A stretch of 64,000 nt of DNA, from contig JNEN01001232.1 of the NCBI GenBank assembly GCA_000697355.1, positions 62,001 through 126,000 of the forward strand. The letters run 5' to 3'. The DNA comes from Syncephalastrum monosporum B8922 (taxonomy: Eukaryota > Mucoromycota > Mucoromycetes > Mucorales > Syncephalastraceae). How positions within the stretch are numbered: position 1 is the first letter of the stretch; each line of letters opens with the position of its first letter. Below are positions 1 through 8,969 of this stretch, in pieces. The position numbers were made by a program, and so were the translations under genes. Under the pieces are notes generated by a model. That model ran no database searches. It saw only the letters and a program-made list of their open reading frames with translations, and was not told where the DNA came from.

Positions 1-2413
1 GCCACCGATGTCACGCCCGGGTCTTTCTGGTCCTGGTCGGCGATCGTCAATACCTGTGTGCACGTCCCATCCAGGACGCTCCAGATGCGCACCGAGCGGT
101 CGCCCGAGCCGCTCGCCAGGATGCGCCCGTCCTGGCTAAAGTCGAGCGAGTAAATGTCTTGCTCGTGTCCCGTAAGTCGGTTCTGGATGCGCTTTTTCGC
201 AATGTCCCAAATCTATTATTGACATTGCAGAGATGGAGGAAAAAAAGGATGAGTCTTTTCTGTCGTTTCCAGCTGCCCCTAGTCCCCTCATGTTGCTACT
301 TGCCCTGATCTGTCTGTCCTCGGCCCCGGTGGCGAGGAAGACGCCATCTGGGCTGAAGCACACGGACCGGATGTACAGGTCGCCTTCCTTGGCGACGGTG
401 TCGTCTTGGAGGACGCACACGGTCTGGCTCGTCAGCACGTCGTAAATGTAGGCCAAGCGGTTGCAGCCCACGGCGAGGTACCGGCCGTCCGTGCTGAAGT
501 TGACGCAGCATACGACACTATCGTGTGTCAAGGTATGGACTAGGTTGACATCCAGCTGTCGTGACACCTTGGGATTGTATCTGTATCACATGCACGCACA
601 CACGCGCGCTCTTCAGCCAAAACGCAAGGAAAATGCAAAACACGAGCGATAGAGCATTACTTACAGCGCAAACCAGTCTTGGCCCTCGACTTTCATGTTG
701 GGTGGCACATTCTCAGGATCGACGTCGGCCAGTGTCCCAGCACCACCGCCTGTTCCTCCTCCTGCTCCTGTAGCACCAGCAGCGGCGGTAGATGTAGCAG
801 TCGTAGGGGTCGACGGCGGACGATGAGCCGGTGGTGTGGCGGCTGTTGGCTTGCTGATACTATTCGCACGCTTGACGGGGCTGTCCGAGGGATCAGGACG
901 GGCATAATAACCACCTGCAAATTGTAACAGAATGGCACGAAAAAAAATAAAAGAAAGAAAAAGTGAAACAAGGAAGAAAACAGGTTTAAAATAAGACGTT
1001 GTATATGTATTTCACCGCCCCACATCCTTTTCGGGTGACCTCTATCGCACACTCACTCACCCTCTCCCTCTCTCTCTTCTCTCTCTCTCTTCTTTTTTTT
1101 TCCTCTCTATAATGGAGGGACGTCTAGTACTGACCATGGCTGGGTTCGGCACCCGGGCGAGGTTGTGGCGGCGGCGGATAAGGACCCGGAGCAGGCGATG
1201 CAGGCACACGACCACCGTACAAGCCTAAGCCAAGTGGAAAAATAATAAAGATTGATGAGTATCTCGCCCATCCATCTCAACATGGCCTCGATACACACCT
1301 TGCTGTTGCTGTTGTTGCTGTTGCCGAGGAGGTGGGGGCGGTGCATTTGCGGAAGGGGGCGGAGGCATACGAGGCGAGCCGTAGGCCGTGCCCGGTGGCG
1401 GCGGGTTCGTATTGGCAGCATGCGCATGATGCGCCGCCGAAGCAGCCGCTGCCGCCGCCGCTGCAGGATTATGGGCCGAGGCGGGCGGCATTGACGCGGC
1501 AGGGGAGAGCGGAGGCGGGGGGTTGTGATGGTGATGCGACGGCGACGGGTGCGGCGGATAGCCGATGGGTGGATAGGGGGTTTCGGCCCGATGGGAGGAC
1601 GATGAACTTGGCGGTGGTGGCGGTGGAGCAAGCGCAGGCGGCGGGGGCGGAGGCCCATTGCCATTGAAGTACGACGATGACGGGCCGTTGGCTGAAGTGG
1701 GCGGTGCAGGCAGCGAAGGAGGAGGCGGCGGCGGATGGGGCATTGTGGCGTGCGTGGGTATGGCGGGCAGAGGCGTGCTGGAGGAAGCATGGCCGTTGGT
1801 ATTACTGCCATTCGACGGAGAAGGGTTGGTGTGGATCGACGGCGGGCGATACGACGACGGCGGTGGGATCGAGGGAGGCCCACCCAGAGGCGTTGGATTG
1901 CTACTGCTCGCAGGCCGAGGCGGTCCATGAGGATGTCCCATGGCCGCGCGTCCTTGCGCTTGTTCTAGCTGTTGTCGAAGGCTCACAATCTCCTCTTCGT
2001 ACCTACAATAGCAGACGCTTACAATGTCAAAACGATAACGAACTTTTTATACTGCACGTACTTGCTCTTTATGTTCTGCTGGACCCGCTCCAGGTCAAGG
2101 AGACTTTGCTGAAAGTTGTTCATTTCCTGTACCTGAGCGTTGACTTTTTTTTTTTCGGGCTGGTGTCAGCATTGCTTTATTGCGTTTTCTTCCTTTTCTT
2201 CTTTCTTTTTTATAGGTGCGCCGTCCAGGACGAGCTTTCTGAATTTTTCTCACCTTTATGCTCGAAATCGTCACGCTGGGATCGGCAGACGTACACCTCC
2301 TGCGCAAGTTGATCAAACTCAACACGGATGGCTTCAAGCATCTCAATAATGCGTGATTGGGGCATAGGTGGAGGTGGAGGGGGTGGTCCCATCGGTCTGT
2401 TGTAAACCGACAT
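1..2413 (-). CDS. TUP1: Tup1-type transcriptional corepressor, 3' end beyond the window
   Basis: General corepressor of the Tup1/Groucho class, which acts in the nucleus with Ssn6/Cyc8. Exons (minus): 2254-2413, 2062-2143, 1299-2002, 1135-1224, 665-914, 304-580 and 1-212; the last runs off the window. About 590 residues are visible. Residues ~15-95 form the helical N-terminal oligomerisation region ([20 protein letters not shown]). Residues ~100-430 are a long Pro/Ser/His-rich linker with a polyglutamine stretch near residue 310. The conserved pre-propeller segment [20 protein letters not shown] follows, then WD40 blades from ~residue 440 ([52 protein letters not shown]). The intron between exons 6 and 7 has a GC donor (see findings). 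The Tup1 call is firm; exact borders inside the low-complexity linker are less so. Confidence 0.93.
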
Positions 2414-2799
2414 GATCTCGGGCGGATGACGCGTTGCAATTGACTAACGGGGGATTGACAGGTGCGTCGCGTCACAAGAGACAGCTTCTTTTATATGTGT
2501 ATGTTATATAAGAGAGAAATAAATAGGATATGGAAGAGGAGAGGACAGAAGAAGGGGTGGGGCGGGAGACCAGAAGATGCAAGGAAATAAGCAAATGGAA
2601 AGAAAAAGAGAGAAAAAGAGAAACGGTATTTTTTTCTTACTTCAGGAGAAGGATAAGATAAAAGGTAAGGTTGGGATGATGTGCATGTGTCTTTGGAGCC
2701 CCGAACGACACAAGTGATGTTACAGAGATCCATCCATACATATGGATAGGTCACGTGGTGCATCCAACGGCCCGGATCCGAGCCGGCTGTTCCGGCCGA
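2414..2799. other. Intergenic: Tup1 promoter side and SET-gene 3' side
   Basis: This 386-bp spacer lies upstream of the Tup1 start codon and downstream of the SET-protein stop codon, both on the minus strand. It is rich in A and G on the plus strand (pyrimidine-rich on the coding strand), as is common in fungal promoters. I see no further gene. Confidence 0.6.
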
Positions 2800-3675
2800 T
2801 CAGCTGTGTTTCTTGCCTTTACGCTTCTTTTGACTCTGATTGGGCTGGGGAGCCTTCGGCTGTTGTTGCTTTTGCTTTTGATTCTGCTTTGGTTGCTTTT
2901 GCTGGTCTTGCTTCTGCTGCTGGTGTTGCTCCTGGGCCTGGGAATGGGCCGAGTGGTGGTTGTTACTCATGTCAATGCCTCGTTTGCTCCAAAACGATTT
3001 GCCGTAGGTCACCAGCTAGAGAGAAAATAGTCAGCTCGTACATAGACAGGTATCATGCTTCTCTGTTGTCTATTTTCCCCCTACCAGTTCCTCGCCTTTC
3101 TTGATCTTAACGTTGTTCTGGACGAAGATGCCGATACGAATGCGACGCGTCGACTCATCCAGGTAGTTGAGGAAGCACACGTTCGGGCCCGGGCCAATGC
3201 CACGAAAGTCGTTGCAGAAGCGGGCTTCGTTGCCAGCCTTGTTGGCATCGATCGAGAGGTCATTGTCGCCGAAGCTCAGGACGTAATCTGACGCCGGATC
3301 ATAGCCCTTGTACTCGACATAGCCGAGGTAGTCCAGCACGAGCTGCTTCGGCTGGAGGGTCTGCGCCGCATACAAACCATAGGCGCCGCAGCATGGATGA
3401 CTGGGATCCACAATGCGCTTGATCTTAATGTTGCGCCTCTGATCCTTCACGGACGGAAATGCGTTGCCAAACACGTTGACATTGTCGCTCAAGAACCGCT
3501 CGGTCTGCAGGGCGAGTGTGGCTGCGGCTGCAGGACTGCCCTTCTTGGCCGCAGGTGGATCAAAGCACAGGCGAATGGACTCAGGTACATTGGGCGACCA
3601 CACAAGCTTGTCAATGTACTGAACTTTGGGATCCCAGCCAGAAGGTGGCTGCAGCACCTTGGCTTCTTTGTACAT
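2800..3675 (-). CDS. SET-domain protein methyltransferase
   Basis: Predicted lysine methyltransferase of 268 residues in two exons, 3085-3675 and 2800-3015 (intron 3016-3084, phase 0). The SET fold is visible from about residue 90: GAYGLYAAQTLQPKQLVLDY is the SET-N strand pair with the SAM-binding G-x-G-type start, NEARFCNDFRG occupies the place of the usual RFxNHS motif, and GEELLVTYGKSFW is the SET-C end, which spans the splice site. The C-terminal ~65 residues are Gln/Lys-rich and end in a basic KKRKGKK patch, a likely nuclear localisation signal. The start at 3675 is the first in-frame ATG, about 70 bp from a TATA-containing palindrome. The substrate cannot be told from sequence; cysteine-rich pre-SET and post-SET domains are absent. 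Confidence 0.82.
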
Positions 3676-3742
3676 TCAAAGGAATCCCACCTGGAAGCAG
3701 CAAACAAAAGAAGCTTGCGGGGCTTTTTGTTGGTGGTTCATT

Positions 3743-3754
3743 GCCTTATAAGGC
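3743..3754 (-). promoter_or_regulatory. Palindromic TATA element upstream of the SET gene
   Basis: GCCTTATAAGGC is a perfect 12-bp palindrome with a TATA core, about 70 bp upstream of the SET-protein start codon. Spacing fits a core promoter for that gene. It is a sequence match only. Confidence 0.4.
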
Positions 3755-3792
3755 AGGCACCGAGATACAGTATGAGGAAAGAGGATGAGCCT

Positions 3793-4490
3793 TTAGGTTA
3801 GCCACCGTGTAGTCTTTAGAGGAGCAGTGAGCAGCCAAATGTGGCTCTTGGCACCTTCATAGACATAGCTATATGCATCCGGACAAAGTTGGCGTGAAGT
3901 GCTCTGTGTACTGACTCGCCTTGCACTTCCCCTCCGTGAAATCACCTTTGCAGCAGTATTCGTCCCATGTGAAAGCATTGCATGCGCTGTTGCTGGCAGC
4001 CGAGGTCGTTTTGAAGTCTTCCGAACACGACAAAAGCGAAGCACCGGTCGTCCGCGCGCCGCAGTCGTAGCCCGAGCCATCTTTGCCATCGAGGTCAACT
4101 CACAGCGGGTGGTTGTAACCGTCGACAAAAGAACGGTTATAGTAGTCAATGCCAGAGACTCCCTCGAAAAGAAGCCCAGAGAGAAGCCCAGAGAGCGAGG
4201 CCGGCCCACCGTATTTATAGCAGCCTGTCTCACCCTCTGTACACCCCCAGAATCGACCGGCCCAGACGCCCAAAACATGGTATTCGGTCAATTATCCCAC
4301 GAAAAAGGGCTGAGACTCGATAGCCTGACCTTCACTGTTGTCGAGTTTAAGAGGGGTAAGGCCCTTGCTGCAGCTGTCCTTGACCGTGATGGTTACACCC
4401 GTGATGGTGAAGTGGGTGCGGTCTGGATTAGCGCTGATGGCCGTAAACGCTAGAAGGGTGATAGTGATCTTGAGAAAGGAGTATACGTCG
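3793..4490 (-). pseudogene. Decayed thaumatin-like protein gene
   Basis: The minus strand reads as a relative of the intact thaumatin-like gene at 7886-8557. Shared blocks are a hydrophobic leader (TLLAFTAISA), AGRFWGCTEG, GVSGIDYYNRSFVDGYNHPL, CCKGDFTEGKCKASQY and CPDAYSYVYEGA. The frame is broken in several places. No ATG precedes the leader, a TAA precedes LTEYHVLG, and a TGA follows GYNHPL. A one-base shift separates the SQYTEHF block from CPDAYSY, and further shifts disrupt the C-terminus. A 12-bp tandem duplication at 4171-4194 adds an LSGLLSGLL stretch. No intron model repairs all of these. It is best read as a pseudogene of a secreted protein, an old duplicate of the intact neighbour about 4 kb away. 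Confidence 0.85.
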
Positions 4491-5472
4491 CTACAAAAGG
4501 TAGCTGCAGAATCGTCTTAGGAAACGGTGAAGGTTAATGTGTCTTGTTAATATTGTTTGTAGTATTGTGGGAATGATAATGAATACCTGAACCTCTGGAT
4601 ACGTTCTTGCAGGCCATTACATGATTTCAAGTACGGTCACGCGTGTAAGCCAATCAAATAATATGCTTGACGACCCGCACGTGCACAGGGCAAATTTCGG
4701 ATGGCCGTCCTGCACAAACCGAAATTTGACGTGCCCGATGGAAAGTATAAATTTTTATCTGACACAAAAGCGCATCCACCTAGGACCAATGATGTCTTTA
4801 CAAGCACTCATTTCATTTAAATAAAGCATTTAGTGGGCATATTGGGAAACATAGATTTGATACACAGCCAGCAAAAAATAGAGGGGAAATCAACGAAAGT
4901 AACAAGCGGCGAAAGAACGGAAGGTCAGACACATTACACGGAGCGACAGCGAGGTAGTGTGCACAAAGAAGAATAAGAATCAGAAACGAATGGGAAGGTG
5001 CAAGGATAGAGGAAAAAAAAAGAAAGAAATGGACAGAGTGCGAAGGTGACCGGATCAGCAACAGCAGGGAGTTCCTTACATGCACCACTGTCAAAATAAG
5101 TAGTGGAGACGAGGACAAAATTTCCAAAGAGCTATTCTGTCGTACATGGGGAAAAGCATGCATCAACCATTACTTACTGCTAGCCATCGTGATGCTGGTA
5201 GCAACTCGGCAGCTGATGCAGGGATATATTGACACCTGTCGTTCCATCCGTGACCAGATCGGTAGGGCGGGGCGGGGCGGGGCGGGACGAAGCGCGCGGG
5301 GCTGGAGTTCGTAAAAAGAAAAAGGCTGGCAACATAAGAGAGCTTAATCGGTTTCGAGAAAAGTTACTAAAGAGGATAACTGACATCATTAATGTCATGT
5401 AGCTGATTTGCGAAAATCATGGAATTTTTCCGGGTTCTGTATACCATTATTTTTTTTTCGCGTAGCGCGGAC
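4491..5472. other. Intergenic, with a G-rich block
   Basis: About 980 bp between the thaumatin-like pseudogene and the zinc-finger gene, without a supportable gene. Its main landmark is a run of five G tracts separated by single C residues at 5265-5286. Confidence 0.55.
5265..5286 (+). repeat. G-tract array, potential G-quadruplex
   Basis: Five consecutive G runs (3, 4, 4, 4, 3 bases) are separated by single C residues. This satisfies the usual four-run criterion for an intramolecular G-quadruplex and also resembles overlapping GC boxes. It lies about 200 bp past the stop codon of the zinc-finger gene. Confidence 0.6.
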
Positions 5473-6497
5473 TTACTGGCCACCCTGGGTACCATGGGAT
5501 CTGCCCGTTTTGCGCTTCTTGCTGCATTGATTGGGGCCGTGCCGTATAAGCGAATCCGTACGGGTGAACCCGCGGCCGCACGTCGGGCAGACGTACTTGG
5601 ATGTCGATCCTTGATGGGGTTTGGCCGTTCTCAGGTGACGTCGGTAATCGGCATGCCGGCGGAATGGTTTGTTACAAGATTCACAGTACGAGGGAGGAAG
5701 CAAGGTGGGCGAAGGCGAGGGCAAATCCTGGGGGCAAGGCCTTTTTTTCTGCTGCGGATGCTGGTGTTGTTGCGCATCGGATTGAGTCACACAAAAACTG
5801 CTGCGTGATCCTCTCGAAACAGTAAGTCGAGGATCATCTTCACTTGTTTCTGTCGGGGGCGTCATCGGTTGCGACAACAGTACCTTGAGCCAGTCCTTGA
5901 AGTCATCAACTACTTGGTTTATGTCTCAAACTATATATGTTGTACAGGACGGGAATATACCTGGGTTGGGTTGTCATTCAGTCCCAAGGGCCCAAAAAGC
6001 CAATCACCGTCCGCGGAAAGTTCAGGCAGCGTATAGCCTGAAACGTCTTGGCTACTTTCGGTCGGTGCGATGGGGTTTGGAGTCGGCATAAAAGGCAATA
6101 GATCGCCTTGGAAATCGGACGGGGAAGCGCCGTGATCGAATACACCATTGCTGTCATACAAGACCGGATCCTCTTCTATCGGAACGGTCCCCGTGGTGAG
6201 GGTAGTAGAAAAGGTAGGCCAACCGGCTGGTAGACCCGATGTCAAAAGCGGCACAGGTTCATCAGGGTGGTAGCCAGGGTTCATCTCCGAGCGTTCCGCG
6301 AACGCACTGACCTCCTCCCACCATCGTCTAAACGACATCATGTCTCCAGTAAGAGGATCATGCAGGTCACTGTTTTGTTGCGCCCAGAAGGTGCTCGATG
6401 ACTGGAGACCGGCGGCGATGAGAGGCTCATCCGTATGAAGAGAGCCATACAGGAATACGGTATTGGCGTTAGGCTGGTAAGAATAGAAATAGTGCAT
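5473..6497 (-). CDS. C2H2-type zinc-finger transcription regulator
   Basis: Two exons, 5961-6497 and 5473-5895, with a 65-nt intron (5896-5960), give about 319 residues. The start at 6497 opens the first exon frame (MHYFYSYQPN). Residues 1-179 are acidic and rich in Ser, Pro and Leu, like an activation region. The C-terminal half carries two fingers: YCESCNKPFRRHADYRRH with a distant second His (LRTAKPH), then YVCPTCGRGFTRTDSLIRHG, whose last ligand appears to be Cys (GPNQC), so a C2HC finger. A basic KKRKTGR follows. The stop TAA at 5473 sits inside the string CAGTAAGT, which could also be a splice donor, so a further 3' exon cannot be excluded. The target is unknown. Confidence 0.78.
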
Positions 6498-7885
6498 GAT
6501 ATTGCTTATGACAAATATAATAAAAAATAAAAAATGAGGGAGTCAACAATAAAACTTGCTTGAGACTTTCTGGGCCTATTACCTTTTGTAATAATATGCG
6601 TAGAATGCAGCAAGACGATGTATAAAGTAAAAGAAGAAGGGCTTTGACGTTTGCTTGGGATATCGCGTGAAAAAGAGTGCAGGTGAAGAAACAAAAGTAC
6701 TCTCAAGATCTTCTCTTATATGTCGAACGGCCAAATATCCCAATGAGTGTGCCGCTCCAACGAGATAGTCCCTGTTGGTATAACTTATTTTTGAGAAATG
6801 AAAATGGAAATGTGGCAAGGAACCAAGAACGTGTGGTGTTTCGGGGGTCCAGGGTTTGTGATACCCGCAGCCAACTGATGCGCCCAGCCCCGCACGTACT
6901 GCCTATCTCACTAACATTGCTTCCTTCACCATTGGAAGCGGTGGCTACGTTATACATCAAAAAACATTTCACATACCCGGATGCACGCTCGACGGAGAAA
7001 AGAAAACCAAGCTTTCGATATCAATCGAAATTCGGTGAGAGGCACGTTTGATAGGAAAACTTCATCGAATAATACCCCCCCCCATACTAAAGCGCTCGGC
7101 GTGCATTTCTGGCATCTTGACGTTTCCTTCCCAGTGCATCAGCATCCAGATTTCACAAAGTGCACATTCGACCGAGGGTAAAGTGCTCCGTACAACCTGA
7201 CTGAGAAGTGGGATCGCTTGGAATGCCCCAGTATGGGAAAGCCGCTTACGGCGTAAAAGGCTAGACTTGGTACTTATTGCATAGAAGAGTCCCGTGTCCT
7301 TTAACTTCGAATACTGACGCGTTTCAGCTATAGTTTAAGGTTCCACGACATCTAAATCATTACGACGAGCATAAAGGCTGCGTTGATTCGATTGCGCAGC
7401 AAGGATGATTGACTCGTTCGCTACTTTTGAAGTTTCCAAGTAATGAAGTTTGAAAGTATATCATCTCTTACGACGAGCTTTTTCTCAACTTTACTCATAG
7501 TGTTTGTGGTACTATCGACTACGCAGAACCGAAAACAGAGATTAGAGTAACGTAAACATAATGCCCCGTGAGATATAACGGACCGCATACCACCACAAAT
7601 GGTGTGTTTGATAAAATGATGAAAAATCAAAACTGCATACAGAGTAGAAGAATGGGGGGACCGGGACGGCGGCTAGGTGTAGTCATGCGCCGCAAAACCC
7701 GCTCTTCTATGTGGATCACACTCAACATTTATTTACGCGCCCTGTCTGTCCCCATACTACATATAAAAACACACAACGAAGGCATGCTTGGAATGGAAAA
7801 AGCTGTCGCCGCGCGCCATCCCGTGGCGTGGTACGAGCAATCTTATTTTTTTTTCTTTTCGAAAGGGGATATGCAAACTATGTAA
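6498..7885. other. Intergenic, no gene seen
   Basis: About 1.4 kb between the zinc-finger gene's 5' end and the 3' end of the intact thaumatin-like gene. Open frames here are short, lack family resemblance and have no credible splice partners. The right-hand part presumably holds the thaumatin-like gene's 3' untranslated region. Confidence 0.55.
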
Positions 7886-8557
7886 TTAGGAAGACGGACA
7901 GAAGGTGACCATATACTGGTTCGATTTGCATCCAAAGGTGCTGGTCGCATCGTCGTAGGCATAGCTGTATGCGTCGGGGCAGCCCTCCTTGAAGATCTTG
8001 GCATACGAGCTTGCGTGGCACTTGCCGTCGCCATTGTGCGCGCCGGTGCAGCAGAACTCGTCAGTCTTGAATTTTTCGCACGCGCTCATACAGGCGCCGG
8101 AGGCAGTGCGGAGCTCCTTGGGGCACGAAGGCAGACGAGCGCAGGTAGGGGACTTGCAAGAGGCACCGCTGCCCTTGACAGGATCGATCTTCATGGGCAA
8201 GTTGAAGCCATCAACGAAGCTAATGTCATAGTAGTCGACACCAGCAAAGCCCTTGAAGAGGAACTCGGCGAGTGAAACAGCTGAGCCATAGTGATCGCAG
8301 CTGCTCGTGTTGCCCTGCTCGCAGCCCCAGAAGCGACCAGACCAGTGGCTGTCAAGCTTGAAATCGTACGAGGCGCCGCTGCTAAGGGTATGCGACTCTT
8401 GAGGCGAACCGTTACCATTGGTCAGCTGGTAGACTTGCAGCGCCTGCGAGCAGTCATTCTTGAGTGTGACAGTAACATCACCACCTTTTGCGGGTGCAGC
8501 CATGATGGCGCCAGCGCCAAAGGCAAGAACATATGTAAGGAGAGAAAGAAGTTGCAT
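7886..8557 (-). CDS. Secreted thaumatin-like (osmotin/PR-5 type) protein
   Basis: Intronless gene for 223 residues. The start at 8557 (MQLLSLLTYV) opens a signal peptide that ends near AIMAAPA (residue ~20), so the product is likely secreted or cell-wall associated. Family marks are the many cysteines, HWSGRFWGCEQGN, the acidic-cleft segment GVDYYDISFVDGFNLPM, and the C-terminal CPDAYSYAYDDATSTFGC, which matches the PR-5 CPxAYSYAxDD signature. Proteins of this family bind or cleave beta-glucans in some fungi and plants; enzyme activity is not shown here. A decayed relative lies at 3793-4490 on the same strand. A TATA element and a CCAAT-type site sit upstream. Confidence 0.93.
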   Translation of the reverse strand: MQLLSLLTYVLAFGAGAIMAAPAKGGDVTVTLKNDCSQALQVYQLTNGNGSPQESHTLSSGASYDFKLDSHWSGRFWGCEQGNTSSCDHYGSAVSLAEFLFKGFAGVDYYDISFVDGFNLPMKIDPVKGSGASCKSPTCARLPSCPKELRTASGACMSACEKFKTDEFCCTGAHNGDGKCHASSYAKIFKEGCPDAYSYAYDDATSTFGCKSNQYMVTFCPSS

Positions 8558-8969
8558 AATGACGGATAGGATGTAGAAAATGAAGGAGAGGTAAATGCTA
8601 CAACAGGTCAACTGCTAGAGCAAAAGCGAATGCAGGGGGATGAGATATCGAATAAGCTTTTTCTCGCGTGCACTTTTATAAGGATTGTCAGGTACACGGT
8701 CCCTGACCAGTTTGAAACCGAAAAATTTCAAGAGGTCCTCAGCAAAAGGGCCGCGGCTCTGGGTCCAGGATGTGAAACCGAGGGGAGTTTTTACCTTCGG
8801 ATTTTCATCAGTTTCACCGCCAGAAAAAAAAAAGTTTTGAGGTTTTCATTGGCTTTATCTATGAACGCGTACACGCGAAAATGATATAAATGGTAGTAGT
8901 AGGTGAAATGAGCTAATGAAATAATCTACAGAGTCTATAGAAATACGTATATGCATCTATTATGCCGGA
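8558..8969. other. Promoter region of the thaumatin-like gene
   Basis: 412 bp between the thaumatin-like start codon and the lipase stop codon. On the minus strand it holds a TATA element (8674-8680) and GCCAATG, a CCAAT-type motif, near 8850. No coding frame is supportable. Confidence 0.5.
8674..8680 (-). promoter_or_regulatory. TATA box of the thaumatin-like gene
   Basis: On the minus strand the sequence reads CTTATAAAAGTG about 117 bp upstream of the ATG at 8557. This is the best TATA match in the spacer, and its placement suits a core promoter with a short leader. Confidence 0.55.

Noticed and set aside
1107..1928. Arg/Pro-rich 273-codon minus-strand frame
   Set aside because: It is an out-of-frame reading of the Pro/Ser/His-rich linker exon of Tup1.
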